NCBI GenBank assembly: GCA_023254055.1
Contig: JALQYN010000096.1
Location: 41,490 to 105,489, forward strand
DNA: 64,000 nt
Source of the DNA: Polaribacter sp.
GTDB lineage: Bacteria > Bacteroidota > Bacteroidia > Flavobacteriales > Flavobacteriaceae
Reading direction: 5' to 3'
Both the position numbers and the translations under genes were made by a program. Under the pieces are notes generated by a model. It was given only the letters and a program-made list of their open reading frames with translations. It searched no databases and was not told the origin of the DNA. Below are positions 25,685 through 34,815 of the stretch, piece by piece. Positions within the stretch are counted from its first letter, which is position 1. Each line of letters starts with the position of its first letter.

Positions 25685-27043
25685 ATGATGAAAAAAATTA
25701 CGTTCTTACTTGCAGCAGTCGCATTGCTATTAAACACTAGTGTTGTAGCACAGAGTCCTCAAGATTGTAACATTGCTTACAATTTATTTAAAGGAGAAAT
25801 TCAAACAAAAAAATATGATTCTGCATTGCCTAGACTAAAAAAATTAATGGATGACTGCCCAAAGCTGTCGGTTAATATATATAAATTAGGAGATAGATTA
25901 GTTAAGGATGAATTAAAATCTGGAGGTAATAAAGATGAATTTATAGCTTTAGCAAAAAAGATTTATGAGCAAAGATTGCAGTATTTTCCAAAAGATTTAG
26001 CAAAAGTACATAGTGATTTTGCTACTTTTTTAGCCAATGAGAAAGCGGGTTCAAATGACGAAATTTTTGCATTGTTAGAAAAAGCATACTCGTTAGATCC
26101 AACACAAATGGGTGTTAGAAATATATACAAGTATTTTCAAGGAGTAACAGATAGAAATAAAGATACGAATCCACAAAAAGTATTTGATACTTATGATGAT
26201 GTATTAGAATCTGTTGGTGAAAAATTAGATTACTATACAAAAAAATTAGCGCCACTTCAAGCAAAAGAAGAAAAAGGTGAGACCCTAGAGAGAAGAGAAA
26301 AAACCATGTTAAGAGCATATTCTATTAATTCGAAAGCATTAGGTCAAGTTGAAGACGGATTGGATAATATCATTGTAGAGTTGTCTACATGTGAGAGATT
26401 AATACCATTATATACAAGAGATTTTCCTGCCAATAAAACCAATGCAAAATGGTTAAAAAGAGCAGTATCTAGAATGTATGCAAAAGAGTGTACAGATGAG
26501 CCTTTATATGAAACTTTAGTTGAAGCTTATGTTGCGGCAGATCCATCACCAGAAGCATCAGTATTCTTTGCAGGGATTTTATATAAAAACGGAAAAGAAA
26601 CTGAGGCAATGGACTACTACAAAAAAGCTGTAGAACAGCAACCAGATGCATTTAAGAGAGCTGAAAACTTATATAAGATTGCTCAATTGTTTGCTAAAAA
26701 AGGTAGAAAAAGTGAAGCAAGAAGATATGCAAATCAAGCAATACAGAATAAACCTAGTATGGGTAAAGCTTATTTGTTAATTGCTGGTTTATATGCTTCT
26801 AGTGCAAATGCTTGTGGTACAAAAGAGTTTGATAAAAGAATGGTGTACACAGCTGCTTTAAATAAAGCAAGAAGAGCTGCGGTAGTAGATCCAAGTATTG
26901 CATCTAAAGCTTCTAAATACATTAAAAATTACTTATCTCAAGAGCCTTCTAAAAAATTAATTTTTACAGAAGGGATAAAGCCAGGAACTCCTCATGCTAT
27001 TAAATGTTGGATAGGAGAAACAGTTAAGGTTCCTCAGAAATAA
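25685..27043 (+). CDS. secreted tetratricopeptide-repeat protein
   Basis: A 452-residue protein with a signal peptide ('ITFLLAAVALLLNTSVVAQ'), starting at 25685 or the adjacent ATG at 25688. It contains several TPR units, clearest near residues 305-370 ('ASVFFAGILYKNGKETEAMDYYKKAVEQQ', 'AENLYKIAQLFAKKGRKSEARRYANQAI'). The C-terminus ends in a small domain with 'HAIKCWIGETVKVPQK'. It sits between the barrel gene and lptC (gaps 14 and 2 bp), which suggests a periplasmic scaffold working with the barrel protein. Exact function is unknown. Confidence 0.85.
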   Translation: MMKKITFLLAAVALLLNTSVVAQSPQDCNIAYNLFKGEIQTKKYDSALPRLKKLMDDCPKLSVNIYKLGDRLVKDELKSGGNKDEFIALAKKIYEQRLQYFPKDLAKVHSDFATFLANEKAGSNDEIFALLEKAYSLDPTQMGVRNIYKYFQGVTDRNKDTNPQKVFDTYDDVLESVGEKLDYYTKKLAPLQAKEEKGETLERREKTMLRAYSINSKALGQVEDGLDNIIVELSTCERLIPLYTRDFPANKTNAKWLKRAVSRMYAKECTDEPLYETLVEAYVAADPSPEASVFFAGILYKNGKETEAMDYYKKAVEQQPDAFKRAENLYKIAQLFAKKGRKSEARRYANQAIQNKPSMGKAYLLIAGLYASSANACGTKEFDKRMVYTAALNKARRAAVVDPSIASKASKYIKNYLSQEPSKKLIFTEGIKPGTPHAIKCWIGETVKVPQK

Positions 27044-27045
27044 GA

Positions 27046-27612
27046 ATGAATTTTAGTTCAAAGAAAATATCTAAAAACATTGTTACTATTGGTATAGTAG
27101 CAATGTTTTTTTCTTGTACTAACAATTCAAATAAAATGAAAGAATTTTTTTCTGCAAAAAATTTACCAATTGGAATTGCAAAAAATATTGCACATGTTTA
27201 TAGAGATTCTGGAAGAACAACCTCTAAGTTGTATTCTCCTCTTCTAAATGATTTTAGCAATAGAGTTAATCATCCTTATAATGAATTTCCAGAAGGACTA
27301 AAATTGATAACATTTGAAAATAACGGAAAAGATTCAACAACAATACTAGGCGATTACGCCATTTCATATTCAAAAACATTGATCACAGAATTGAAAGGGA
27401 ATGTGGTAATTATAAACCATACAGATCAATCTAAACTATATACAGATCAGTTGTTTTGGGATCAAAATACAGATTACTTTTTTTCTGAAAAAAAATTTAC
27501 ATTAATTTCGCCAGATAATACTATAAAAGGAATTGGTTTCGAATCAAAAAAAGATTTATCTAAGTTTTTGGCAAAAAAACTATCGGGAGAAATAATTACA
27601 AAAGAAGAATAA
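27046..27612 (+). CDS. lptC: LptC-like LPS export lipoprotein
   Basis: A 188-residue protein with a lipobox 'MFFSC' (Cys24). The domain that follows has short beta-strands, including 'GDYAISYSKTLITELKGNVVIINHTDQSKLYTDQLFWDQNTDYFFSEK' (residues about 100-148), a pattern characteristic of the LptC/OstA fold. Bacteroidota LptC proteins are often lipoproteins of this size. It would pass lipopolysaccharide from the LptBFG transporter to the periplasmic bridge. The start is 2 bp after the TPR gene. The rest of the Lpt genes are not in this window. Confidence 0.82.
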   Translation: MNFSSKKISKNIVTIGIVAMFFSCTNNSNKMKEFFSAKNLPIGIAKNIAHVYRDSGRTTSKLYSPLLNDFSNRVNHPYNEFPEGLKLITFENNGKDSTTILGDYAISYSKTLITELKGNVVIINHTDQSKLYTDQLFWDQNTDYFFSEKKFTLISPDNTIKGIGFESKKDLSKFLAKKLSGEIITKEE

Positions 27613-27615
27613 CTC

Positions 27616-27810
27616 ATGAACACACTTTGGAAATATTTACAATACGGGTATTTAATTATTGCATTTATATTTTTAATAGAGGCTATATTAGGATGGAATG
27701 AAGACAGAGAAAAATCTTATTTGATGATTGGTTTTGCAGTTTTTATTACCTTAGTGTTTTTCTTCAAAAGATATTTTAGAAAAAAAGTACAATCAAGAAA
27801 TAACCAGTAA
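27616..27810 (+). CDS. small two-helix membrane protein (64 aa)
   Basis: A 64-residue protein with two membrane helices ('YGYLIIAFIFLIEAILGW' and 'YLMIGFAVFITLVFFFKRYF') separated by a short charged loop, and a basic tail ('KRYFRKKVQSRNNQ'). It begins 3 bp after lptC and ends 8 bp before the CBS-domain gene, so it is surely part of the operon. I recognise the position and layout from Flavobacteria but no function is assigned. Confidence 0.8.
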   Translation: MNTLWKYLQYGYLIIAFIFLIEAILGWNEDREKSYLMIGFAVFITLVFFFKRYFRKKVQSRNNQ

Positions 27811-27818
27811 ACCAATAC

Positions 27819-29084
27819 ATGGAAACACAAATAGCAATAATTGTTATTTCAATTTTACTTTCTGCATTTTTTTCAGGTATGGAAATCGCTTTCATTTCTG
27901 CCAATAAACTACATATCGAATTAGAAAAGAAAAAAGGTAACTTTATTTCTAATATCCTTGCAAAAATCACAAATAAGCCATCTAAATTTATTACCACAAT
28001 GTTGGTTGGTAATAATATTGCTTTGGTGATTTATAGTTATTTTATGGGTAAGTTTTTAATTCGTTTTTTGCCAATAGAATTCTTTAGTGATTTTACTATT
28101 TTGTTATTACAAACAATTATTTCTACCATCATTATTTTGATTACTGCAGAGTTTTTACCTAAAGCTATTTTTAGAATTTATTCGAACGAAGCATTAAAAT
28201 TTTTTGCAATACCCACCTATTTTTTCTTTGTTATTTTTCATTTTTTTTCATCATTCATAACGTTTATTTCTGATTTCTTTTTACGAGTTTTTTTTAGAAC
28301 AAATAAAGATGAGGAACAAACAGAGTTTAGTAGGGAAGAACTAGGGAATTATATTAATGAGCAAATAGAAACAAGTAATTCTCATGATGTTTTCGACTCT
28401 GAAATTCAAATATTTCAAAATGCTTTAGATTTTCACAAGGTTAAAGCAAGAGAAATTATGGTGCCGAGAACTGAAATGATTGCTGTTGAGTTTCATGAAA
28501 CAATTCCGAATCTAAGAAAGATATTTGTTGCTACTGGATTTTCTAAAATATTAGTGTATAAAAATTCATTAGATGATATTATTGGTTATGTAAATGCCTT
28601 CGAGTTATTTAAAAAACCAAAAACAATTCGTTCTGTAATACTGCCCATTGAAATAGTTCCAGAATCAATGATTATTCATGATGTCTTAAACAATTTAATT
28701 AAGAAAAGAAAAAGCATAGCCATTGTTTTAGATGAATATGGCGGTACTTCTGGAATGATAACTGTAGAAGATATTGTAGAGGAACTTTTTGGAGAAATAG
28801 AAGATGAGCATGATTCTCAAGAATTACTTGAAGAGCAAATTAACGAAACTCAATTTCGTTTTTCTGCAAGATTAGAGATTGATTACTTAAATGAAGAATA
28901 CGGATTAAACATTCCAAAAGAAGGAGCATACGAAACTTTGGGAGGTTTTATTATAGAGCATACAGAAAACATCCCAGAGTTAAATGAAGAAATAAGAATT
29001 GAAAATTTTGTAATCAAAATTCTTAAAGTTAGCTCATCAAAAATAGAAGAAATTTACTTTCAAATTGGCGAAGTAGATGACTAG
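27819..29084 (+). CDS. CNNM/CBS-domain membrane protein (hemolysin family)
   Basis: A 421-residue protein. The N-terminal CNNM (DUF21) membrane domain has about four helices and opens with '[23 protein letters not shown]'. A CBS pair follows (about 200-330: '[17 protein letters not shown]', '[29 protein letters not shown]'), then a C-terminal CorC/HlyC-type domain with '[18 protein letters not shown]'. Relatives are Mg2+/Co2+ efflux-type transporters; the name hemolysin is historical. GldE of gliding bacteria belongs to this family, but no gldD gene is adjacent here, so I do not use that name. Confidence 0.9.
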   Translation: METQIAIIVISILLSAFFSGMEIAFISANKLHIELEKKKGNFISNILAKITNKPSKFITTMLVGNNIALVIYSYFMGKFLIRFLPIEFFSDFTILLLQTIISTIIILITAEFLPKAIFRIYSNEALKFFAIPTYFFFVIFHFFSSFITFISDFFLRVFFRTNKDEEQTEFSREELGNYINEQIETSNSHDVFDSEIQIFQNALDFHKVKAREIMVPRTEMIAVEFHETIPNLRKIFVATGFSKILVYKNSLDDIIGYVNAFELFKKPKTIRSVILPIEIVPESMIIHDVLNNLIKKRKSIAIVLDEYGGTSGMITVEDIVEELFGEIEDEHDSQELLEEQINETQFRFSARLEIDYLNEEYGLNIPKEGAYETLGGFIIEHTENIPELNEEIRIENFVIKILKVSSSKIEEIYFQIGEVDD

Positions 29085-29127
29085 ATTTATCATTAAAAAA
29101 TACTCGTAAATAATTGTTGCTAAGCAG

Positions 29128-29158
29128 TTGCATTATTTAAACCGAAATTGTATTTTCG
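29128..29158 (+). promoter_or_regulatory. promoter of the PpiD-like gene
   Basis: TTG (29128-29130), 20-bp spacer, TATTTTCG (29151-29158; one mismatch to TAnnTTTG), 26 bp before the ATG. Confidence 0.55.
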
Positions 29159-29184
29159 CTCCCTGTTAATTAAATAAATGACGT

Positions 29185-31299
29185 ATGGCAATTTTATCTA
29201 AAATTAGAGAGCGCTCAATGGCATTAATCCTAGTAATTGGATTAGCATTGTTTGCTTTTGTATTAGATCCTTCAAGTATTCAAGATTTCTTCAATTCTTC
29301 AAAAGTAAATACTGTTGGAGAAGTAGGTGGTGAAGTAATTTCAAGAAAAGATTTTAGTGAAGCTCTAGAAGCTTATAAAGCACAAGTAGGTAATGGAATT
29401 ACCGATATGCAAGCTTCTAAAATAGTTTGGGATAATTTAGTAAGAGAAAAAATTTATCAAACGCAACTATCTGCAGCAGGAATTACTGTTGGAGAGAATG
29501 ATGTTTGGAGCGCTCTTATTGAGAATCAATCAATAAAAACAGATCAACGTTTCTTAAATGCTGCTGGTTTGTTTGATGAAGGAAAGTTAAAAGAATTTTT
29601 AGCTTTGGCAAAAGATGATAATACTGAAGTTTGGAATGCTTGGTCAAATTTTATGGGTCAGATAAAAAGCGGTTTAGAAACTACTACCTATAATAATTTG
29701 ATTACTGCTGGTGTTGGTGCTTCATTAAAAGAAGGAGAACTACAGTATTTAACTGATAATACAAAAATCACAGCTCAATATGTATATGTACCTTATACCA
29801 CTGTAGCAGATAGTTTAGTTACAGTAACCAAATCAGAAATTGAAACTTATATTAAGGCAAACCCAACATCTTTTAAAGTTGATGCATCTACAGATATTAA
29901 ATATGTAAAATTTGATATTGTTCCTACCAAAGAAGATGAAGATGCAATTAAAAAAGAAGTTGCTGATTTATTAGAAGACAAAGATGGAGTAAAAGGATTT
30001 AAAAATACAGAATTCTTGTCTGAATTTTTTGCTGATAATGGCTCAGATTTAGCCTTAGACAATAATTATAATTTTAAAAACGAAGTTTCTGCAGTGATTG
30101 TAGAACAGGTTTTTAAGGGGAAGCAAGGTGATGTATTTGGTCCTTATAGAGACAATGGATTTTTTAAAATTTCTAAAATTAATGAAGTTGTTCAAATTCC
30201 AGATTCTGTTAAAGGAGCTCACATATTAATTCCATTTGTTGGTTCAGCTTCTGCGAGTCTAGATACTAAGAAAACAGACGTTCAAGTAAAAAAATCTATA
30301 GATAGTATTTTTAAATTAGTAAGAAAAGATAAAAAGAAATTTGCAGAAATTGCTGATCTAGTTAATGTTGATGGAACAAAAGGAAAAGGAGGAGATATTG
30401 ATTGGATTTCCGTAAAAGCCGCTTATTCTTTAGATAAAGAATTTGGGGATGCTTTATTCTTTAGTAAAAAAGGAGATATTAATATTGTTAAAACTAAATT
30501 TGGATACCATATTATTAGAGTTGATGAAAGTAGAAATAAACAACAAGCTGTTAAGTTAGCGACTTTTGGCAGAAAGATTGAAGCTTCACAAGCAACAGAA
30601 AATACCATATTTCAAAATGCAGAAACTTTTGCTTTAGCTTTATCAAACGGAGCAAAATTTGACGATGTTGTAAAAGAAAAAGGATTGTCTCCACAATCAG
30701 CATTTAATTTAAAAATGTTAGACGAAACGGTACCCGGAATTGGAAATCAAAGAGAAATTGTTACCTGGTCGCATAAAAAAGAGAACGAAGTAGGAGCTTA
30801 CCAAAGATTTGATACAAACAGTGGTCATGTTGTAGCTGTAATTACGAATAAAACATTTAAAGGTTTAATGTCTGCAGCTAGAGCTACTAATACTGTTAGA
30901 CCAATTTTGTTAAATCAGAAAAAAGCAGCAATCATTAATAAAACAATGACTGGTGCAACATTGGCTGATATTGCAAAATCTACAAAGCAAACTGTTAGTA
31001 CTGCATCTGCAATTTCTATGCAGTCTCCAATTATTACAGCAGTTGGTTTTGAGCCTAAAATTGTAGGAGCTATGTATTCTGCAAAAGAAAACACATTGTT
31101 TAATAATGTAGAAGGAGGGAAAGGAGTTTTTGCTTTTGTAGTTACAAAAAGAGAAGCACCGATTGCATTACCAAATTATGATTCTTATAGAAATAGATTG
31201 GCTAGTACTAGAAAAGGTCAAACAGGTTTAATGTACGATGCTATTAAAGAAGCTACTGAAGTAGTTGACAATAGAGGTTCTTTTTACGGTATTGAGTAA
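29185..31299 (+). CDS. PpiD/SurA-type periplasmic peptidyl-prolyl isomerase
   Basis: A 704-residue chaperone anchored by one N-terminal membrane helix ('MALILVIGLALFAFVLDP'), the rest facing the periplasm. A SurA-N-like domain spans about 40-200. A parvulin domain runs from about 348, with 'GAHILIPFVGS', 'KKKFAEIADLVNVDGTKGKGGDI', 'GDALFFSKKGDI' and the end motif 'TKFGYHIIRVDE'. A second, degenerate parvulin-like or SurA-C-like region lies after 460. It should assist folding of exported and outer-membrane proteins. It has its own promoter about 100 bp after the CBS-domain gene and ends at a strong terminator. Confidence 0.93.
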   Translation: MAILSKIRERSMALILVIGLALFAFVLDPSSIQDFFNSSKVNTVGEVGGEVISRKDFSEALEAYKAQVGNGITDMQASKIVWDNLVREKIYQTQLSAAGITVGENDVWSALIENQSIKTDQRFLNAAGLFDEGKLKEFLALAKDDNTEVWNAWSNFMGQIKSGLETTTYNNLITAGVGASLKEGELQYLTDNTKITAQYVYVPYTTVADSLVTVTKSEIETYIKANPTSFKVDASTDIKYVKFDIVPTKEDEDAIKKEVADLLEDKDGVKGFKNTEFLSEFFADNGSDLALDNNYNFKNEVSAVIVEQVFKGKQGDVFGPYRDNGFFKISKINEVVQIPDSVKGAHILIPFVGSASASLDTKKTDVQVKKSIDSIFKLVRKDKKKFAEIADLVNVDGTKGKGGDIDWISVKAAYSLDKEFGDALFFSKKGDINIVKTKFGYHIIRVDESRNKQQAVKLATFGRKIEASQATENTIFQNAETFALALSNGAKFDDVVKEKGLSPQSAFNLKMLDETVPGIGNQREIVTWSHKKENEVGAYQRFDTNSGHVVAVITNKTFKGLMSAARATNTVRPILLNQKKAAIINKTMTGATLADIAKSTKQTVSTASAISMQSPIITAVGFEPKIVGAMYSAKENTLFNNVEGGKGVFAFVVTKREAPIALPNYDSYRNRLASTRKGQTGLMYDAIKEATEVVDNRGSFYGIE

Positions 31300-31318
31300 T
31301 CAGTAATTTAAAAACATA

Positions 31319-31357
31319 AAAAAACCGAATCAATTTAATTGATTCGGTTTTTTTTTA
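31319..31357. terminator. bidirectional terminator between the PpiD-like gene and rho
   Basis: AAACCGAATCAATT and AATTGATTCGGTTT form a 14-bp stem (31322-31350) with A- and T-runs on either side. Confidence 0.9.
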
Positions 31358-31380
31358 TGTAATCTATTTTGATAAATTAA

Positions 31381-33006
31381 TTACCCATTCATAGAGATTA
31401 AAAACTCTTGATTGTTCTTAGAGAATTTAATTCGTTCGTTGATAAATTCCATTGCTTCAACTGGATTCATATCTGCAAGATACTTTCTTAATACCCACAT
31501 GCGTTGCACTGTTTTTTCATCTAACAATAAATCATCTCTTCTTGTACTAGACTTTATTAAATCTATAGCAGGATAAATTCTTCTATTAGAAATGTTTCTA
31601 TCTAGTTGTAATTCCATATTTCCAGTTCCTTTAAACTCTTCAAAAATTACTTCATCCATTTTAGAACCCGTCTCTGTTAAAGCAGTTGCTATAATAGTTA
31701 AAGAACCACCACCTTCAATTTTTCTAGCAGCACCAAAGAATCTTTTAGGTTTGTGTAATGCATTTGCATCAATACCACCAGATAAAATTTTACCAGAAGC
31801 AGGAGCAACTGTATTGTATGCTCTTGCCAAACGAGTAATCGAATCTAAAAGGATCACAACATCGTGTCCACATTCTACCAAACGTTTTGCTTTTTCTAAA
31901 ACAATATTTGCAACACGAACGTGTTTGTCTGCTGGTTCATCAAAAGTAGAAGCAACAACTTCTCCACGAACACTTCGTTGCATATCTGTTACCTCTTCAG
32001 GTCTTTCATCAATTAATAAGACAATTTGATAGACTTCTGGATGATTTGCTGCAATAGCATTTGCAACATCTTTTAAAAGCATTGTTTTACCTGTTTTAGG
32101 TTGTGCTACAATCATACCACGTTGTCCTTTTCCTATCGGAGAAAACAAATCGATTATTCGTGTTGACAAAGAACTTCCTTTTTCAGCTAAATTGAATTTT
32201 TCTTGAGGAAATAATGGAGTTAAATGCTCGAAAGAAACTCGGTCTCTAACTACATTTGGATTTAATCCATTAATTTTTGAAACTCTAATTAAAGGGAAAT
32301 ATTTTTCACCTTCTTTTGGAGGGCGAACATTTCCTTTTACAGTATCTCCAGTTTTTAGACCAAATAATTTTATTTGAGATTGTGATACATAAATATCATC
32401 TGGTGATGATAGATAATTGTAATCAGAAGAGCGCAGAAAACCATAGCCATCAGGCATCATTTCTAAAACTCCTTCACTTTCAATAATACCATCAAATTCA
32501 AAATCAGGATCTTTATAACGCGTATTGCTTTTATTCCCTTTAGAAACTTTTTCTCTTTGTTGATTGTTGTTTCTATTTTTATTTTGATTTGGGTTGTTGT
32601 TTTTTTGCCTTGGATTATTCTGATTAGAATGAGCTGGTTTTTTAACTTCAGTTTTTTCTTCAGTAGATGGAGTAGCTATTTTTTCTTCAGTTTTTTTAAC
32701 TTCTGATTTAGCTTCAGCTTTCTTTTCTTTTAAAACAGGTTTAGGGTTGTGATTGGCTTCCTCTTTAACAACAGGAGTTGTTTTTTCTTCAGCCTTAGGA
32801 TGTGATACTTTTTTCACAACTCTTTTTCTTCTTGGTTTATCAGCCTTAGGATTCTCTTGATTTGCAAGATTTGCAGCTTGAGTATCTAAGATTTGATAAA
32901 CAAGGTCTAATTTTTTAAGTTGACTAGTTTTAGATAGTCCAATAGTTTTTGCAATCTCTTGTAATTCAGTAAGAGTTTTGGCTTTTAGTTCTGTGATTTC
33001 GAACAT
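31381..33006 (-). CDS. rho: transcription termination factor Rho with a disordered insertion
   Basis: A 541-residue RNA-dependent ATPase that ends transcripts. It opens with a Rho_N helical domain ('[13 protein letters not shown]'). About 110 residues follow that are rich in Lys and Glu and then in Asn, Gln and Lys (residues about 50-160). Next is the RNA-binding domain ('[21 protein letters not shown]'). The ATPase has Walker A '[13 protein letters not shown]', '[15 protein letters not shown]' and Q/R-loop region '[22 protein letters not shown]'. Escherichia coli Rho is 419 residues; the insertion explains the difference and is typical of Bacteroidota. Its leader is about 115 nt long, allowing autoregulation. 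Confidence 0.97.
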   Translation of the reverse strand: MFEITELKAKTLTELQEIAKTIGLSKTSQLKKLDLVYQILDTQAANLANQENPKADKPRRKRVVKKVSHPKAEEKTTPVVKEEANHNPKPVLKEKKAEAKSEVKKTEEKIATPSTEEKTEVKKPAHSNQNNPRQKNNNPNQNKNRNNNQQREKVSKGNKSNTRYKDPDFEFDGIIESEGVLEMMPDGYGFLRSSDYNYLSSPDDIYVSQSQIKLFGLKTGDTVKGNVRPPKEGEKYFPLIRVSKINGLNPNVVRDRVSFEHLTPLFPQEKFNLAEKGSSLSTRIIDLFSPIGKGQRGMIVAQPKTGKTMLLKDVANAIAANHPEVYQIVLLIDERPEEVTDMQRSVRGEVVASTFDEPADKHVRVANIVLEKAKRLVECGHDVVILLDSITRLARAYNTVAPASGKILSGGIDANALHKPKRFFGAARKIEGGGSLTIIATALTETGSKMDEVIFEEFKGTGNMELQLDRNISNRRIYPAIDLIKSSTRRDDLLLDEKTVQRMWVLRKYLADMNPVEAMEFINERIKFSKNNQEFLISMNG

Positions 33007-33128
33007 TTTTACATTGTTAAATTAATATAGTGGGGTTTCTCTTAAGATAGTTAAGAATTTGTATTGAAATTTTTTGGCTTAGTATTGTAAAGCTTTATGC
33101 TAATACTAGTGTGTAGTTGAATTGTAAG

Positions 33129-33157
33129 CAAATATATGTAATTATTTTTAACTACAA
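33129..33157 (-). promoter_or_regulatory. promoter of rho
   Basis: On the minus strand TTG (33157-33155), an 18-bp spacer and TATATTTG (33136-33129). Initiation near 33122 would leave a leader of about 115 nt before the rho ATG. Confidence 0.65.
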
Positions 33158-33183
33158 TGTTTCTTTTTAAAAAAAGAAAGTTT

Positions 33184-33191
33184 TACTTTTG
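33184..33191 (+). promoter_or_regulatory. -7 promoter element of the DUF4293 gene
   Basis: TACTTTTG matches TAnnTTTG, 17 bp before the ATG at 33209. No good -33 TTG is seen. Confidence 0.5.
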
Positions 33192-33208
33192 CTTTCCAAT
33201 TATTAGTA

Positions 33209-33643
33209 ATGATACAAAGAATTCAAACATTATATTTATTAGGTGCCGCTATGTTTTCGGGCGGGTTGATTTTTGTATTTAATTTATGGACAGAAAAATC
33301 AACAAAAGTTGTTTCTGCGTTAGATCTAATAAATGAACCAAACATGCTTTTAAATTCAATATTTTTTTCATATTTATTATCTGCTTTGGCATCCGTAGTA
33401 GCTGTTTTTTTATATAAAAACAGACAATTACAGTTTGTAATAGGGCGTTTAAATATGTTAATTAACTTCTATTTATTAGGTGTACTTATATATATGTCAC
33501 TAACTTTATCTGGAGAGACTGCGGTTTCGGAGAAGGGTATTGGGATGTTTATTCCTGTTATTGTTATTGTGTTGTTAGCAATTGCTAATAAAGCAATAAA
33601 AAAGGACGAAGATCTCGTAAAATCTGTTGATAGATTAAGGTAA
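33209..33643 (+). CDS. DUF4293-family four-helix membrane protein
   Basis: A 144-residue membrane protein beginning 'MIQRIQTLYLLGAAMFSGG', the signature start of DUF4293. Four hydrophobic helices are evident ('LLGAAMFSGGLIFVFNLW', 'FFSYLLSALASVVAVFLY', 'LINFYLLGVLIYMSLTL', 'FIPVIVIVLLAIANKAI'), with a charged cytosolic tail. In Bacteroidota it often sits divergent from rho, as it does here across 203 bp. Function is unknown. Confidence 0.9.
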   Translation: MIQRIQTLYLLGAAMFSGGLIFVFNLWTEKSTKVVSALDLINEPNMLLNSIFFSYLLSALASVVAVFLYKNRQLQFVIGRLNMLINFYLLGVLIYMSLTLSGETAVSEKGIGMFIPVIVIVLLAIANKAIKKDEDLVKSVDRLR

Positions 33644-33672
33644 GCCTAACATCTTAGTATATTTAGTGCGAA

Positions 33673-33707
33673 AAAAACCGAAGTATTAACTTCGGTTTTT
33701 TAGTTTT
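33673..33707 (+). terminator. intrinsic terminator of the DUF4293 gene
   Basis: AAAAACCGAAGT (33673-33684) and ACTTCGGTTTTT (33689-33700) pair around ATTA, followed by more T. Confidence 0.9.
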
Positions 33708-33876
33708 TCTTCATAAACTAAGAAAAATGTAATATTGGAGGTCTTGCATGCTTTTTATTTTTTATTTAAAGTTTTAGAAAATAGCAATTGAGTTTTTATT
33801 TTTGTAAATTAGTGTTTTATTAAGTGAAAAATTAATCATTTTAATGGGTTGAAAATCAATACATTGAAATAAAAAA

Positions 33877-33940
33877 TCACGGTTTTCCGTGAGAAGACTA
33901 TATCACGGTTTTCCGTGAGTTAATTCACGGTATTCGGTGA
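33877..33940. repeat. three tandem-spaced palindromes upstream of the response-regulator gene
   Basis: The 367-bp gap 33644-34010 has no gene; after the terminator it is AT-rich until this block. Two identical 16-bp palindromes (TCACGG-TTTT-CCGTGA) lie at 33877-33892 and 33903-33918. A third copy with one mispaired position (TCACGG-TATT-CGGTGA) is at 33925-33940. Spacing start to start is 26 and 22 bp. The block ends 25 bp before the -33 TTG of the promoter at 33966-33996, so it is well placed as a set of operators. Each unit could also fold as an RNA hairpin if transcribed from further left. Confidence 0.8.
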
Positions 33941-33965
33941 GCAAAAGAAACCCCATAAATGGGTA

Positions 33966-33996
33966 TTGTGTATACTGCTATGGTAGTTTAAATTTG
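33966..33996 (+). promoter_or_regulatory. promoter of the LuxR-type response-regulator gene
   Basis: TTG (33966-33968), a 20-bp spacer and TAAATTTG (33989-33996) match the Bacteroidota consensus fully. The ATG follows 14 bp later, and three palindromes stand directly upstream. Confidence 0.7.
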
Positions 33997-34010
33997 TAAT
34001 GTAATTAATT

Positions 34011-34670
34011 ATGAAAAGAAAAATTAAAGTTCATGTCGCTGATGACCACATGATTCTAATTGAAGGGATTATTGCGATGTTAAATACTGATAAAGATATT
34101 GAAGTTGTTGGACATTCATTAACAGGTAAAGAAGTTATAGAATGGTTTAAAACTAACGAAGCAGATATTTTGGTGTTAGATATTAATATGCCTGAATTAG
34201 ACGGTATAGAAGTATTAAAAAAGTTTAATAAAAAAAAGAAGCATCAAAAAATTATAATGTTGTCTAGTTATGATGATGCTAAATTGGTTAAAGAACTAAC
34301 AACTTATGGAGCCGATGGTTTTATATCTAAGACAAGTGCGGGAGAACATATTTTAAAAGCTATAAAATCTGTTCATAACGGAGATCCTTATTTTAGTGAC
34401 GATATTAAAGAAGGATTGTTTAACTTATCATTAGGTTATCATGTAACTGAAGGTTCTAGACCAGATTCTAAGGCAGTTGATAGTTTAACAGAAAGAGAAG
34501 TCGAAGTATTAAAACTTGTAGTAAAAGAATATAGTACACAGGAAATGGCAGATACATTATTATTAAGTGTTAATACTGTTGAAACCTATAGAAAAAATTT
34601 ATTAAAAAAATTAAATGTAAAAAATGCAGTGGGTTTAGCAATGTTTGCAGTAAAAAACAAAATTATATAG
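34011..34670 (+). CDS. NarL/LuxR-family response regulator
   Basis: A 219-residue regulator. The receiver has the acidic pair in 'VADDHMILIEGI', the phospho-acceptor Asp in 'ILVLDINMPELDGIEVL', the Ser in 'IIMLSSYDD' and Lys in 'DGFISKTS'. The LuxR helix-turn-helix at the C-terminus reads 'LTEREVEVLKLVVKEYSTQEMADTLLLSVNTVETYRKNLLKKL' over about residues 158-200. The histidine kinase gene at 35528, of the HisKA_3 type that pairs with NarL regulators, is the evident partner. The two are separated by a lipoprotein gene. The upstream palindromes suggest feedback control. Confidence 0.95.
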   Translation: MKRKIKVHVADDHMILIEGIIAMLNTDKDIEVVGHSLTGKEVIEWFKTNEADILVLDINMPELDGIEVLKKFNKKKKHQKIIMLSSYDDAKLVKELTTYGADGFISKTSAGEHILKAIKSVHNGDPYFSDDIKEGLFNLSLGYHVTEGSRPDSKAVDSLTEREVEVLKLVVKEYSTQEMADTLLLSVNTVETYRKNLLKKLNVKNAVGLAMFAVKNKII

Positions 34671-34713
34671 AATTATCCCCTATTTTTAATCTCTTTTAAG
34701 TCAATTAAGATTT

Positions 34714-34742
34714 ATCCCCCAAAAGAGAGAGATCCCCCAAAA
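34714..34742. repeat. direct repeat ATCCCCCAAAA upstream of the lipoprotein gene
   Basis: Two identical 11-bp copies (34714-34724 and 34732-34742), 18 bp apart, lie in the 145-bp gap between the response-regulator and lipoprotein genes; a related ATCCCCTA occurs near 34675. C-runs are striking in this AT-rich DNA. They may be regulator-binding sites. Confidence 0.55.
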
Positions 34743-34815
34743 CCTATATAATTTAACATTACTATCTCATGCATTTTTTAAAATATTAAGAATTATAAAA
34801 TTAAAAATTATCATC

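Noticed and set aside
31592..32029. 145-codon frame opposite rho
   Set aside because: Antisense to the conserved Rho ATPase domain, with no upstream signals.
33877..33940. CRISPR-like array of three repeats
   Set aside because: Only three 16-bp palindromic units with 6-10-bp spacers and no cas genes; an operator set or hairpin series fits better.
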